Shown: positions 41,036 through 50,328 of the stretch, piece by piece
Position numbering within the stretch: the stretch's first letter is position 1
How the letters are laid out: every line of letters begins with the position of its first letter
The notes under the pieces: generated by a model
Database searches by the model: none
What the model saw: the letters and a program-made list of their open reading frames with translations, nothing else
Told to the model about the DNA's origin: nothing
Program-made: the position numbers and the translations under genes
NCBI GenBank assembly: GCA_965214585.1
Contig: OZ243957.1
Location: forward strand, 2,666,001 to 2,730,000
Length of the DNA: 64,000 nt
From: JAHCHG01 sp965214585
GTDB taxonomy: Bacteria > Acidobacteriota > Blastocatellia > Pyrinomonadales > Pyrinomonadaceae
Direction: 5' to 3'

Positions 41036-42529
41036 TTATTCATTCCAAGCGAATCCGCTTTTCAGACGCATAATCGTTTTATCTTTGCCGAGCAGTTCCA
41101 TCGCCGCAAGCATCGAAGGTCCAACCATTTGTCCGGTCAACAAAACTCGTGCGCCGTTTAAGATCACGCCGACTTTTGTGCCTTTTTCTTCGCAGAATTT
41201 TTGGACGGTTTCGTAGATCGCGTCGTGCGACCAATCTTCTAATTGCTCAAATTTTTCCGCCAATTCGGGAAGCCATTTTTGAAGGTCGGGATATTTTTTG
41301 AGATTTTTATCAATCGCTTTTTGGTCAAAATCGAAATCTTCCGAGAAAAATGCGCGTCCTTGACCGGAAAAATCTTTGAGCGTGTAAAATCTTTCGCGGA
41401 TCAAATCAACCGTTTCGGCAAACCATTTTGCATCGTCGTCGTCGTATTCTTCGCGCCAGAGTTTTGCACTTTTCAGTTCTTTGGCAGCGTGCGGCAGTAA
41501 ATCTTCAAGCGGCATCGTGCGGATATATTCGGCGTTCATCCAAATCGCTTTGTCGTCCGTCCAGCGTCGTTCATTATTTGCGTCAAAATTAAACGTCGCG
41601 TTCGATTGGTGGATTCTGTCAAGCGAGAATTTTTCGACGAGTTCTTCCAAACTGTAAATTTCCTGTTCTTCGCCCGCCGACCAGCCTAAAAGCGCGAGAA
41701 AATTGCGAAACGCTTCGGCGAGAAAACCGGCATCGCGGTAGGTCGTCAGCGAAACGATTTCGCCGTGAGTTCGTTTTGAAAGTTTTTTTCCGCCCGGAGC
41801 GAGAATTAAAGGCAAATGTGCGAAACGCGGCGGCGTTTTGCCGAGTGCTTCGTAAATCAAAATCTGTTTGTGCGTGTTCGTCAAATGATCTTGCCCGCGA
41901 ATTACGTCGGTGATTTCCATTTCGATGTCGTCGCAGACAACGGCGAGATTATAAAGCGGATGACCGTCGGAACGAAGCAGAACGAGGTCTTCGATTTCGT
42001 CGTAATCGCGTTCCTGAAGTCCGTAAACCGCATCTTCAAAAGAAGTTTTTCCGTTTTCGGCAACTTTCAGGCGAACTGCAAACGGTTCGCCCGCTTCGGC
42101 GCGTTTATCCGATTCTGCTTTCGGCAAATCACGAAATTCGTTGTCGCGCATATTTTTTTCGCCTTGATTTTTTCTGGCTTTTTCGGCAATCGCTTCTTTA
42201 ATATCTTTACTGCTCTTGTCTTCTTTTTCGGTGAAATCACGATACGCTTTGCCTTCTTCGAGCAGTTTCAGCGCGGTTTGCCGATGCTTTTCGGCGTTGT
42301 TTGATTGAAAAACGATTTCTTCGTCGGGCGCAAATCCCAACCATTTTAAGCCTTCTAAAATTGACTCTAAAGATTCTTCCGTCGAACGCTCGCGGTCTGT
42401 GTCTTCGACGCGAATCAGGAATTTTCCGTTCGTATTTCGTGCGTGAAGATAATTAAAAAGCGCGGTTCTCGCCGAACCGATGTGCAGATAACCCGTCGGC
42501 GACGGCGCAAATCTTACTCTTATTGTCAT
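41036..42529 (-). CDS. gltX: Glutamyl-tRNA synthetase
   Basis: The 497-residue class I aminoacyl-tRNA synthetase has the HIGH motif in PSPTGYLHIGSARTALF (residue 9) and the KMSKS equivalent in GGKKLSKRTHGE (about 250). The C-terminal half is the helical anticodon-binding domain. Between about residues 105 and 150 is a Lys/Glu-rich insert (KEDKSSKDIKEAIAEKARK), where many bacterial enzymes have the Cys-containing segment; no zinc cysteines are seen. It is 10 bp downstream of the PaiB-like gene and cotranscribed. Confidence 0.96.
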   Translation of the reverse strand: MTIRVRFAPSPTGYLHIGSARTALFNYLHARNTNGKFLIRVEDTDRERSTEESLESILEGLKWLGFAPDEEIVFQSNNAEKHRQTALKLLEEGKAYRDFTEKEDKSSKDIKEAIAEKARKNQGEKNMRDNEFRDLPKAESDKRAEAGEPFAVRLKVAENGKTSFEDAVYGLQERDYDEIEDLVLLRSDGHPLYNLAVVCDDIEMEITDVIRGQDHLTNTHKQILIYEALGKTPPRFAHLPLILAPGGKKLSKRTHGEIVSLTTYRDAGFLAEAFRNFLALLGWSAGEEQEIYSLEELVEKFSLDRIHQSNATFNFDANNERRWTDDKAIWMNAEYIRTMPLEDLLPHAAKELKSAKLWREEYDDDDAKWFAETVDLIRERFYTLKDFSGQGRAFFSEDFDFDQKAIDKNLKKYPDLQKWLPELAEKFEQLEDWSHDAIYETVQKFCEEKGTKVGVILNGARVLLTGQMVGPSMLAAMELLGKDKTIMRLKSGFAWNE

Positions 42530-42539
42530 AATTTTTTGG

Positions 42540-43157
42540 TTAATTTTTCCGGTGAACTTCCTTCATATATTCCGCAATCAATTTTTCATTGTCGCGCCCG
42601 CTTTTTTCAAACGCTTCAATGACGTTTTCGGCGGATTGTCCGGGTTTATTCTGATTAAGTTTTTTCTTCGCCTGCAAATCTTTAACTTCAATTTCAAATG
42701 CCACGACACTTTTTGCTAAATTTATTTTGTAATCATCCGAGATTTTCCGCCAATCGGTTTGAAAATATTTTTCGTCGAACGCTTCGACTTGTTTTTCCAA
42801 AAGCGCAAGGTTTTCGCTTTCATCAAAAATTTTCGCTTGTCCGTAAGCGTGAACGGCGACGTAATTCCACGTCGGCACATTCGGCGTTTCGCCGTAAAGC
42901 AGAGGCGAAATATAAGCGTGCGGTTCTTGAAAAATTACCAAAGTATCGCTGTTTTCAAACTGTTTCCAATGCAGATTCGCTTTTGCAAGATGCGCCGAAA
43001 GAATTATTTTATCGCCGCGTTTTTCGATTATAAACGGCAAATGCGTCGCCGTCGGAAAATCTTGTTGAGAAGTTACAACCGTCGCAAAATTAAATTCGCC
43101 CATAAAAGCAAGAATTTTTTCTTCGTTTTCTTCAAGGAAAAATTTCGGAATATACAT
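42540..43157 (-). CDS. FMN-binding PaiB-like protein
   Basis: The 205-residue protein fits the PaiB family: MYIPKFFLEENEEKILAFM at the N-terminus, TATHLPFIIEKRGDKIILSAHLAKAN (a split-barrel FMN-binding segment), and YISPLLYGETPNVPTWNYVAVH in the middle. PaiB proteins are described as FMN-binding negative regulators in Bacillus; a general flavin-binding role is more likely here. It precedes gltX in one operon and is 126 bp from the tRNA-Ser gene. Confidence 0.88.
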   Translation of the reverse strand: MYIPKFFLEENEEKILAFMGEFNFATVVTSQQDFPTATHLPFIIEKRGDKIILSAHLAKANLHWKQFENSDTLVIFQEPHAYISPLLYGETPNVPTWNYVAVHAYGQAKIFDESENLALLEKQVEAFDEKYFQTDWRKISDDYKINLAKSVVAFEIEVKDLQAKKKLNQNKPGQSAENVIEAFEKSGRDNEKLIAEYMKEVHRKN

Positions 43158-43245
43158 TTTAAGTCATCATTTGCCAAACTTTATAATTTTTCAATTTCAC
43201 AAACACAAAAAGCTATCAAAATTAAACATTTGATAGCCAAACAAT

Positions 43246-43280
43246 AAATCCCAAATCCGAATTGCTAAATCCCAAATCGA
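43246..43280. repeat. Heptamer array (AAATCCC type) next to tRNA-Ser
   Basis: Five units in exact phase (AAATCCC, AAATCCG, AATTGCT, AAATCCC, AAATCGA). It ends 2 bp from the tRNA 3' CCA (43283), so it is the immediate downstream DNA of the tRNA and may affect its 3' processing or termination. Confidence 0.85.
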
Positions 43281-43282
43281 AA

Positions 43283-43374
43283 TGGCGGAGACGACAGGAT
43301 TCGAACCTGTGAAGGGCTATAAAACCCTTAACGATTTAGCAAACCGCCGCTTTCAGCCGCTCAGCCACGTCTCC
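43283..43374 (-). tRNA. tRNA-Ser (anticodon GCT)
   Basis: On the minus strand the 7-bp acceptor stem GGAGACG (43374-43368) pairs with CGTCTCC (43293-43287), followed by discriminator G and an encoded CCA. The D-arm (TGGCTGAGCGGCTGA), anticodon loop TTTGCTAAA with GCT, a long class II variable arm (AAGGG...CCCTT) and the T-loop TTCGAATC are all present. It reads AGC/AGT codons. Confidence 0.95.
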
Positions 43375-43600
43375 GCATTTTGTCGAAACTTATCCGAAAA
43401 ATTTTCAGATAAGCGTAAAAGATATTCTAGCCGTTCGGCAAACTTTGTCAAGTTTAGTGGCATCATACGGCTAAAGTTTTTTCAGATAACTTGACATAAT
43501 TGATATTTATAAAGAGAATAAACGATGTGCCGAATTATTTTTTGTGCGAAATACCGCACCGAAATTTTTGCTCTCCGTTAAAAAGTTCTCCTGAAACTGT

Positions 43601-45412
43601 TTGATTATGGATGACGCTTTTTTCAAAATGTTTTCTTCTGTTTTGCCATTTAAGAATTTACTAAAATCGGTTTTGATCGGGTTCGCCGTTTTCTTTGCGG
43701 CTGGCTTTTTTGCGTCTGCGGCGCAGGCGAAAGTCGTAATCGAAAAAAGCGGAAAACTCGGAATTATCAAAGGCGTTGTGCGCGATAAAGCGGGCGAACC
43801 GATTTCCAAAGCGACGGTGGCGATATTTCGCTACGGAACTTCAAAACTTCTCAAACAAGTGCGTTCCGCTTCCGACGGAAGTTTTCTGACAAAGGTTTTG
43901 CCGGGAACTTACGCGGTGATGGCAATCGCGCAAGGCTTTAACGACGTAACTTTGACGAAGGTGGAAGTGAAAAGTTCATCCGAATTATATTACGGTTTCA
44001 AACTCGAAAAATCTGGAAGCGGCAACACTCTGCCCGAAAAACTGGCTGATCGAAACAGCCCGAAATCGCGCATTCGCGCCGCGCAGATGCGCCGTTCGAT
44101 TTATCAGGCAAACGAAGGCGATTCGCCCGTTGAAGAAACGAAAATCAATGACGACGCGGTTGGCTCTGCCGATTCCCAAGAAGACAGAATCGAAATTCCG
44201 CCGGACGCAAAAGAAAAAGACGGCAGGCGCGGGCAGAGCGTCGTTGAAACATATTTTGCAAATTCGGGCAAAGAAAATTACACCGGATTTAATTTTGCGA
44301 CCCTTCAACCGCTGGGAGAAAAAGCCGAAATCGTTTTCGCCGGACAAACGGCAGCGAGCCAAAACGCGCCAAGCAGATTTGAAACAAATTTAAATTATCG
44401 CCCGAACAGAAATCATCAATTTCGCTTTAAAGCGTCCGTCGCCAAAGTCGGAGAAATCGAAAAGAGCGAAACAAACGAAACGAAAGAATTGCTCGGACAA
44501 GTTTCTTTTCAGGCACTCGACGAATGGAACGTGCGCGAAGGCGTGATTTTTGTTTTCGGTCTTGATTATTCAAAGTTTATCGGCGCGGGAGATGATTCCG
44601 CGATCAGTCCGCGCATCGGTTTTCAATACGACATAAATCCGAAAACCCGTTTTCGCGCGGCTTACACGACGCAGAATGAAGAGCGAACGTGGCAGCGCGT
44701 TATCGAACTAGAAAATACGCCCGTTCTTTTCCGCGAAGCGTCGGCGATTCAGGATTTTGCTTTGGAAGACGAAAAGCCGCAAATGAACAAATCGAGCCGC
44801 CTCGAATTCGGAGTCGAGCGCGTTTTGGATAATAATTCGAGCGTCGAAGCAAATATATTTTTCGACGGCGTTACGGGGCGCGGAATCGGTCTGGTAAATT
44901 TACCTTTTGACGCGCTTGACGGCGAAGGATTTGAATTTGTCGGCAGTCAGCACGGCAAAGCGCAGGGTTTGAGAATAGTTTATTCGCGCCGTCTGAACGG
45001 AACTTTCAGCACTTCGACGGGTTATTCGTTCGGAAACGGGCAGAAAATTTCCGATGAAGCGGTTACAAATCCCGCCGATTTGTTTGAAGAAGATTTTTTC
45101 CAGACGGTCTTTACGCAGTTTAACGCCGATTTGAATACGGGAACGAGCATCAAAACCATTTTTCGCCTGTCGCCGCAAGCAACCGTTTTTGCGATTGATC
45201 CGTTTGCCGGCAGAATGGCGATTTACGATCCGAGTTTGAGCGTTTTGGTTACGCAGAATCTGCCGAGTTGGGGCTTGCCGTTTCGCGCCGAGGCGGTGAT
45301 TGATGCCAGAAATTTACTCGACGCTCAGACGGGCGTGGAAGGCGAACAGGGAAGTCTCCGGCTTAATTTACAAAAACGTGTATTACGCGGCGGAATTTCG
45401 GTTAGATTTTAG
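43601..45412 (+). CDS. Outer-membrane beta-barrel protein with carboxypeptidase-regulatory-like domain
   Basis: The first about 50 residues are a long signal region (FAVFFAAGFFASAAQAK). Then comes a carboxypeptidase regulatory-like Ig domain (about 55-130: GVVRDKAGEPISKATVAIF, PGTYAVMAIAQGF), a charged linker, and from about 220 a TonB-dependent-receptor-like beta-barrel. It ends in GGISVRF, the terminal aromatic expected for BAM substrates. A plug with a TonB box is not obvious. The start may be 43601 or the next Met, 43607. It is located in the outer membrane; cargo unknown. Confidence 0.85.
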   Translation: MIMDDAFFKMFSSVLPFKNLLKSVLIGFAVFFAAGFFASAAQAKVVIEKSGKLGIIKGVVRDKAGEPISKATVAIFRYGTSKLLKQVRSASDGSFLTKVLPGTYAVMAIAQGFNDVTLTKVEVKSSSELYYGFKLEKSGSGNTLPEKLADRNSPKSRIRAAQMRRSIYQANEGDSPVEETKINDDAVGSADSQEDRIEIPPDAKEKDGRRGQSVVETYFANSGKENYTGFNFATLQPLGEKAEIVFAGQTAASQNAPSRFETNLNYRPNRNHQFRFKASVAKVGEIEKSETNETKELLGQVSFQALDEWNVREGVIFVFGLDYSKFIGAGDDSAISPRIGFQYDINPKTRFRAAYTTQNEERTWQRVIELENTPVLFREASAIQDFALEDEKPQMNKSSRLEFGVERVLDNNSSVEANIFFDGVTGRGIGLVNLPFDALDGEGFEFVGSQHGKAQGLRIVYSRRLNGTFSTSTGYSFGNGQKISDEAVTNPADLFEEDFFQTVFTQFNADLNTGTSIKTIFRLSPQATVFAIDPFAGRMAIYDPSLSVLVTQNLPSWGLPFRAEAVIDARNLLDAQTGVEGEQGSLRLNLQKRVLRGGISVRF

Positions 45413-45649
45413 TTCGCCCGAAACAACCCGAATTATTAAATCTAAAGTCAATCGTAAGTGCGGCTTTGGATTTTTTTATTTCCAAAATCTTGGATATACA
45501 GCGAAAACTTGAATCAAGTTTGACGGCGGGAAAATAACGGTTTCTTAAAACTTCTTTGTTCACAACATTTACGTTTCAATAAACGGGGACATAAATAATG
45601 GAACAAATTTTGCGTTAAATAAAGATTGGCGGAGTCTGTTTCCATATAA

Positions 45650-48622
45650 ATGAAAGGCAAAATGCTGACAAGTTGGAGTTTAGTCTGGCTTCTGGCGACA
45701 ATTCTGTTTGTTGCCGGCGGCGCACTAAATCTTTCTCAGCGTTCGTATCACAGTATGCCGCCGACGGATGGCATTCTCTGGACAAAAAAAGCCGACGGAC
45801 TTTACGCCGAAAAAGTTACGCCCGGTTTTGCCGCATCGCGTGCCGGAATTAATGTCGGCGATAAACTCATCGGAATCAGTCTTGACGCAAATAAATTCGA
45901 TGAAGTAATTTCGCCCGCCGATGTGCAGAGCTATCTGGAAATTGCCGGAGTCGGCGGCAGTTTGACGTATTTTTATCAAAGACCTTCTTATTCATTTACA
46001 AACAATTTTTACTACGCGGATTTATCTCACATAGACACGCCGCCGCGCTGGACGGCTTCGATAATTTTTCTGACTTTGGTTGGTTTCGTGTGGCTCGGTG
46101 TCGGCATATTCGTTTTGTTCAAGCAGGGCAGCCACGCGCCTTTCGTTTTGCATTTCGCGCTTGTTTGCTTGGCGGCTTTCGTTTTTCTGACTTATAAACC
46201 GCTTGGTTTGGGCGAAGATTTCGATTTGGCGGTCAGTCTTCTGGACGATATGGCGTTTGCCTTTTTCGTTCCGCTTTTTCTGCACTTTTGTCTGCGCTAT
46301 CCGGTTCAGAGCGACGTTTTTACCAAACCGCGCTGGAAAACTTATCTTTTGTATATTCCCGCCAGTTTGATTTCTCTCGGATTGTTGTTTTTTTCGCTGA
46401 TTTATTATTTTGCGCCAAAAGCGAATTTTATCGCGGATATTGCCGATTTTTCAGATTTTTACGAACCTTTCGGCAAACTTTATCAAGCCAATTATTATCA
46501 TTTTATCGCCGGAATCACGGCGGGCGCGAGTTTTCTGATCTGGCGTTTTTTGAAAAACCGCAAACAGCCGCTTGTCCGCCAACGCTTAAAATGGGCGATG
46601 TGGGGAACTGTCGCGGCGGTTTTTCCGATTTTTCTATATCAAACCGCCAAACGCTTTGTTCTGCCTTATTTCAACATATACATTCCCGAAGACGGCATTG
46701 CAGCGGCGTTGACGATTTTGCCGCTTTCTCTGATTCCGCTGAGTTTCGGACATTCCGTCGTGCGTTATCGCTTGATGGATGTTGACGTGGTGGTTCGCCG
46801 CGCGTTGGTTTACGCGATGACAACTTTGGCAATTGCAATGCTGATCGGCGTGGTCGGTTTAGGCTTGGTTTATCTCGCCGTCGGCAGTAATTTTTCGACG
46901 ACGGAAATCACGCTTCGCGGCATAATCGCGGTTGCGGCGATGGCGGGAATCGTAATGCTTTCCGAGCCTTTGAAAAACTTTATGCAGGAACGCGCCGACA
47001 GATATTTTTACGGCGAACGCTACGATCTGCGTCGCGGTCTGCTCGATTTCGGCAGAACGATTTCGGCGACAACCGCCCTCGAACCGCTGCTCGACGCTTT
47101 GACCGAAAGGCTTCAGCAAGTTCTCAATGTAGAAAAGGTGGCGGTCTTTATCGAAAACGAAAATTCAACTGAAGATTATGAAATTGCCAAATCCGTCGGA
47201 CTCGGCAAAAGTTATTCGATGCCGAACGATTTCCGGCGAATGATTCGCGTCAAATCCGCCGAAAAAGGAATTGTCCGCGCCGACGAGCTCGAACTGCTCG
47301 ACATCGAAACAACCGACGGTTTGGGTATCAAGCGGCAGGAACTGCATTATTTCGTGCCGTGCGAAGTGCGCGGTAAAATGATCGCCGTCATCGGTTTGGG
47401 ACGCGCCAAAGACGGTTCGCTTTTATCGAGCGAGGATTTGGACATTTTGCAGACCGTTTCCGGCTATGTCGCCGTCGCCGTCGAAAACAGTCTGCTTTAT
47501 CAGGATCAGGAAAAACGCGCCGAAGAACTCGCTCTTCTGAAGGAATTTAACGAATCAATCGTCGAATCGGTCAATGTCGGTCTGCTTGCCGTTGACGAAA
47601 ACGGGCGCATAACGCGCTCTAATTCGACCTTTGAAACCTTGATGGATTTGAGCCGCGAACAGATTATCGGCAAACTGGTCGAAGACGTTTTTGACGAAAG
47701 TTTCGCGTTAAATCTGGAAACAATTTTGGGCAGATCGCGCTGGCATTTGGACGAAGTTCGCAACGCATATAAACTTCATACATCGAATTTCAAAGGCGAA
47801 TCTTTGATTCTAAATGTGGCAATCGCGCCGCTTCAATCTGTTACGCACGATCAGACGGGCGCAATAATCGTTCTCGAAAACGTAACGTCCAGAATCAAAC
47901 TGGAAGAAAGTTTGCAGCAAAACGAGAAACTTTCGAGCATCGGACTGCTCGCCGCCGGTGTCGCGCACGAAGTCAACACGCCTCTGACCGGAGTTTCGAG
48001 TTATACGCAGATGCTGCTCGGAATGATTCCCGAAACCGATCCGAAATATCAGCTTTTGCAGAAAGTTCAGAAGCAGACCGAACGCGCGTCAAACATCGTC
48101 GGCAATTTGCTGAATTTCTCGCGCACCGGAAACGCGGCGGAATTTACGGAAGTTAATATAAATAAACTACTTGACGATACCATTCAACTGCTCGAACCGC
48201 AGATGAGAAAATCGGAAGTCGAGATCGTCAGAAATTACAACGGCGAACTGCCGAAAATTCTCGGAAACGCCGGAAAAATCCAGCAGGTTTTCACAAATTT
48301 GATTCTTAACGCCCGCGACGCGATGTTCGGCGGCGGAGAGATAACTCTGACAACCCGCGTGGAAAACGAAGGCGAAATCGTCATCGAAGTTTCCGACGAC
48401 GGCGCGGGAATAGATCAGGAAAATCTGAACAAAATCTACGATCCGTTTTTTACCACAAAAGATGTCGGCAGCGGCACGGGTTTGGGTTTAGCCGTAACTT
48501 ACGGAATCGTGCAGGAACACCACGGAATGATTCAGGCGACAAGCGAACTCGGCGAAGGAACAACCTTCAAAATCATCTTCCCAATCGCGGAAAAAGAACA
48601 AAGACAACGAATCGCCGTTTAA
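45650..48622 (+). CDS. Membrane sensor histidine kinase (PDZ-like/7TM/GAF/PAS)
   Basis: A 990-residue hybrid sensor. Residues 1-30 are one membrane helix, and about 45-115 is a PDZ-like segment (VTPGFAASRAGINVGDKLIGI). About seven membrane helices (about 130-440) follow, then a GAF domain (about 470-620), a PAS domain (about 640-750) and HisKA with phosphoacceptor His773 (AAGVAHEVNTPLTG). The HATPase has QQVFTNLILNARDAM, SDDGAGID and GTGLGLAVTYGIV. No response regulator gene is next to it, so its partner lies elsewhere. The PDZ part probably faces the periplasm. Confidence 0.93.
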   Translation: MKGKMLTSWSLVWLLATILFVAGGALNLSQRSYHSMPPTDGILWTKKADGLYAEKVTPGFAASRAGINVGDKLIGISLDANKFDEVISPADVQSYLEIAGVGGSLTYFYQRPSYSFTNNFYYADLSHIDTPPRWTASIIFLTLVGFVWLGVGIFVLFKQGSHAPFVLHFALVCLAAFVFLTYKPLGLGEDFDLAVSLLDDMAFAFFVPLFLHFCLRYPVQSDVFTKPRWKTYLLYIPASLISLGLLFFSLIYYFAPKANFIADIADFSDFYEPFGKLYQANYYHFIAGITAGASFLIWRFLKNRKQPLVRQRLKWAMWGTVAAVFPIFLYQTAKRFVLPYFNIYIPEDGIAAALTILPLSLIPLSFGHSVVRYRLMDVDVVVRRALVYAMTTLAIAMLIGVVGLGLVYLAVGSNFSTTEITLRGIIAVAAMAGIVMLSEPLKNFMQERADRYFYGERYDLRRGLLDFGRTISATTALEPLLDALTERLQQVLNVEKVAVFIENENSTEDYEIAKSVGLGKSYSMPNDFRRMIRVKSAEKGIVRADELELLDIETTDGLGIKRQELHYFVPCEVRGKMIAVIGLGRAKDGSLLSSEDLDILQTVSGYVAVAVENSLLYQDQEKRAEELALLKEFNESIVESVNVGLLAVDENGRITRSNSTFETLMDLSREQIIGKLVEDVFDESFALNLETILGRSRWHLDEVRNAYKLHTSNFKGESLILNVAIAPLQSVTHDQTGAIIVLENVTSRIKLEESLQQNEKLSSIGLLAAGVAHEVNTPLTGVSSYTQMLLGMIPETDPKYQLLQKVQKQTERASNIVGNLLNFSRTGNAAEFTEVNINKLLDDTIQLLEPQMRKSEVEIVRNYNGELPKILGNAGKIQQVFTNLILNARDAMFGGGEITLTTRVENEGEIVIEVSDDGAGIDQENLNKIYDPFFTTKDVGSGTGLGLAVTYGIVQEHHGMIQATSELGEGTTFKIIFPIAEKEQRQRIAV

Positions 48623-48629
48623 ATCCTTA

Positions 48630-49385
48630 ATGCACAAATTCGCTTCGTATAATTCACGAATTTTACCCGTCGAAAATATCAAATCATCAGCAATTTCCGC
48701 CCATTCGCTTTACGGCAGAGGAGTTTTTACAACGCTCGCTGCTCATCAAAATAAACCTTTTTTGTGGGAAAAACATTGGCGCAGATTGCGTGAAAACGCC
48801 GCGAAAATCAAAATTGATTTATCTGATTTTTCGGAAGAAAACGTAAAAAACGCCCTGTCTGAAATAATCGAAAAAAATCAAGCAGAACGCGCCCGCGCCC
48901 GAATCACATTTTTTGACGAATCGCCAAGCAAAATTTGGTCGTTTGATGCCGAAAATAAAACATCGCTTCTGATTCAAACCGCCGATTTACGCGAGCCGAA
49001 AGAAAATATGTCGCTGACCGTTTCGCCGTTTTTAATCAATTCGACATCGCCTCTCGCGGGCGTAAAATCCTGCAATTATCTGGAAAATATTCTCGCTATG
49101 GAAGACGTAAAATCGAAAGGTTTTGACGAAGCCGTTCGCACGAACGAGCGCGGCGAAATAGTTTCGGCTTGTATGGCGAATATTTTCTGGATAAAAGACG
49201 AAAAAGTTTTCACGCCGAGTTTAAAAACAGGTTGTCTGGCTGGAACGACAAGAGAGTTTTTTATGGAAAAGCGCGAAGTTTGCGAGGTTGAGGAAAACTT
49301 AGAAGTTTTGCAAAACGCCGACAAAATTTTCCTGACCTCTTCGGGAATCGGAATTATTCAAATTGCAGAATTTAGAGCCAAATAA
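48630..49385 (+). CDS. Class IV aminotransferase-like protein (PLP-dependent)
   Basis: The 251-residue protein is of the branched-chain aminotransferase / 4-amino-4-deoxychorismate lyase fold. HSLYGRGVFTTLAAHQNKP is the N-terminal signature, and KSCNYLENILAMEDVKSKGFDEAV (about 150) carries the catalytic-lysine region and PLP contacts, with CMANIFWIKDEKVFTPSLKTG following. The PLP lysine appears to be the one in VKSCNY. It starts 7 bp after the kinase stop. Whether it acts in folate (PabC) or amino acid metabolism cannot be decided. Confidence 0.83.
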   Translation: MHKFASYNSRILPVENIKSSAISAHSLYGRGVFTTLAAHQNKPFLWEKHWRRLRENAAKIKIDLSDFSEENVKNALSEIIEKNQAERARARITFFDESPSKIWSFDAENKTSLLIQTADLREPKENMSLTVSPFLINSTSPLAGVKSCNYLENILAMEDVKSKGFDEAVRTNERGEIVSACMANIFWIKDEKVFTPSLKTGCLAGTTREFFMEKREVCEVEENLEVLQNADKIFLTSSGIGIIQIAEFRAK

Positions 49386-49496
49386 AATTAATATCGCTTC
49401 GCTGAATTATAAAGATTATCTCCCAAATACAACTATAAAGCCTTTTAAAGAATCTTTTACATTAAATATCTCAATTTTAGAAGGATAAAAATCATT

Positions 49497-50285
49497 ATGA
49501 GAAAAACTGTAAAAATTTTCACGACCTTGGCTTTTGTTTGTATTTTATTTCAGAGCGCGTTTGCCATTACTTGGTATCCCAAAGAATTTACCTGCCCGAT
49601 TGATAACGAAAAAAACACATTTCTCGTCGTCGGCAGTTACGGCAGTTATATCTATTCTTATCCTTCAAAATATCAATGGCTCTTTTTTCCGCAAACCGAC
49701 AGTCCGACTTATTATCTTTGCAAAAAATGTCATTTGGCAACTTTTATGTGGGATTTTGATAAGCTGCCTAAAGACAAACTTCCGGCGATTCGCAAAATTT
49801 TGGCGGATGTTAAATTAGCGCAGAATTACAAAAAATCATATACCGAAATTGACGTTACCGAACGCCTCGAAATTATGGAAAAAGTTTACACGGTTTTGGA
49901 TAAAGATGAAGAATGGTGGGAATCGTTCTACCGCGTCAAAGGCTATCACTACGGAAAAGAAGGCAAAGCGGAAAATGCTGCCCAAGCGCGTCGGAAATCT
50001 TTGGAAATAATTACAAAATTCTTAAAAGACCCGAAAAACGAGCGTCCGAAAAAACTTTTGTATTATATATCCGGCGCAATGAAACATTTTCTGGCTGATG
50101 ATGCAGGCGCGTTGGAAGATTTGAATAAAGCTCTGAAAACAAAATATCAGGATAAAGACGCGACACCTGAAGAAAACGCTGACGGCGATGCGGGAATAAA
50201 CGAGCGCGTCGAAGATTATATCGCCCGCATAAAGAGTGAAAAGAAACCGCGTTTCTCAGATGCCGGCGACGTTGACGATCATTAA
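49497..50285 (+). CDS. Exported DUF2225-like protein
   Basis: A signal peptide ends near SAFA (residue 23). The mature N-terminus has FTCPIDNEKNTF and YYLCKKCHLATFMWDF, so two cysteine clusters about 60 residues apart, resembling the zinc-ribbon part of DUF2225. The rest (about 95-235) is helical and TPR-like, with LLYYISGAMKHFLADDAGAL. The end is acidic and His-containing (VDDH). Function unknown; the ribbon plus TPR suggests a protein-interaction role in the periplasm. Confidence 0.75.
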   Translation: MRKTVKIFTTLAFVCILFQSAFAITWYPKEFTCPIDNEKNTFLVVGSYGSYIYSYPSKYQWLFFPQTDSPTYYLCKKCHLATFMWDFDKLPKDKLPAIRKILADVKLAQNYKKSYTEIDVTERLEIMEKVYTVLDKDEEWWESFYRVKGYHYGKEGKAENAAQARRKSLEIITKFLKDPKNERPKKLLYYISGAMKHFLADDAGALEDLNKALKTKYQDKDATPEENADGDAGINERVEDYIARIKSEKKPRFSDAGDVDDH

Positions 50286-50328
50286 AATTCACAACGCAGA
50301 GTAAAATTAGAAACGGAACGACGCTGCG

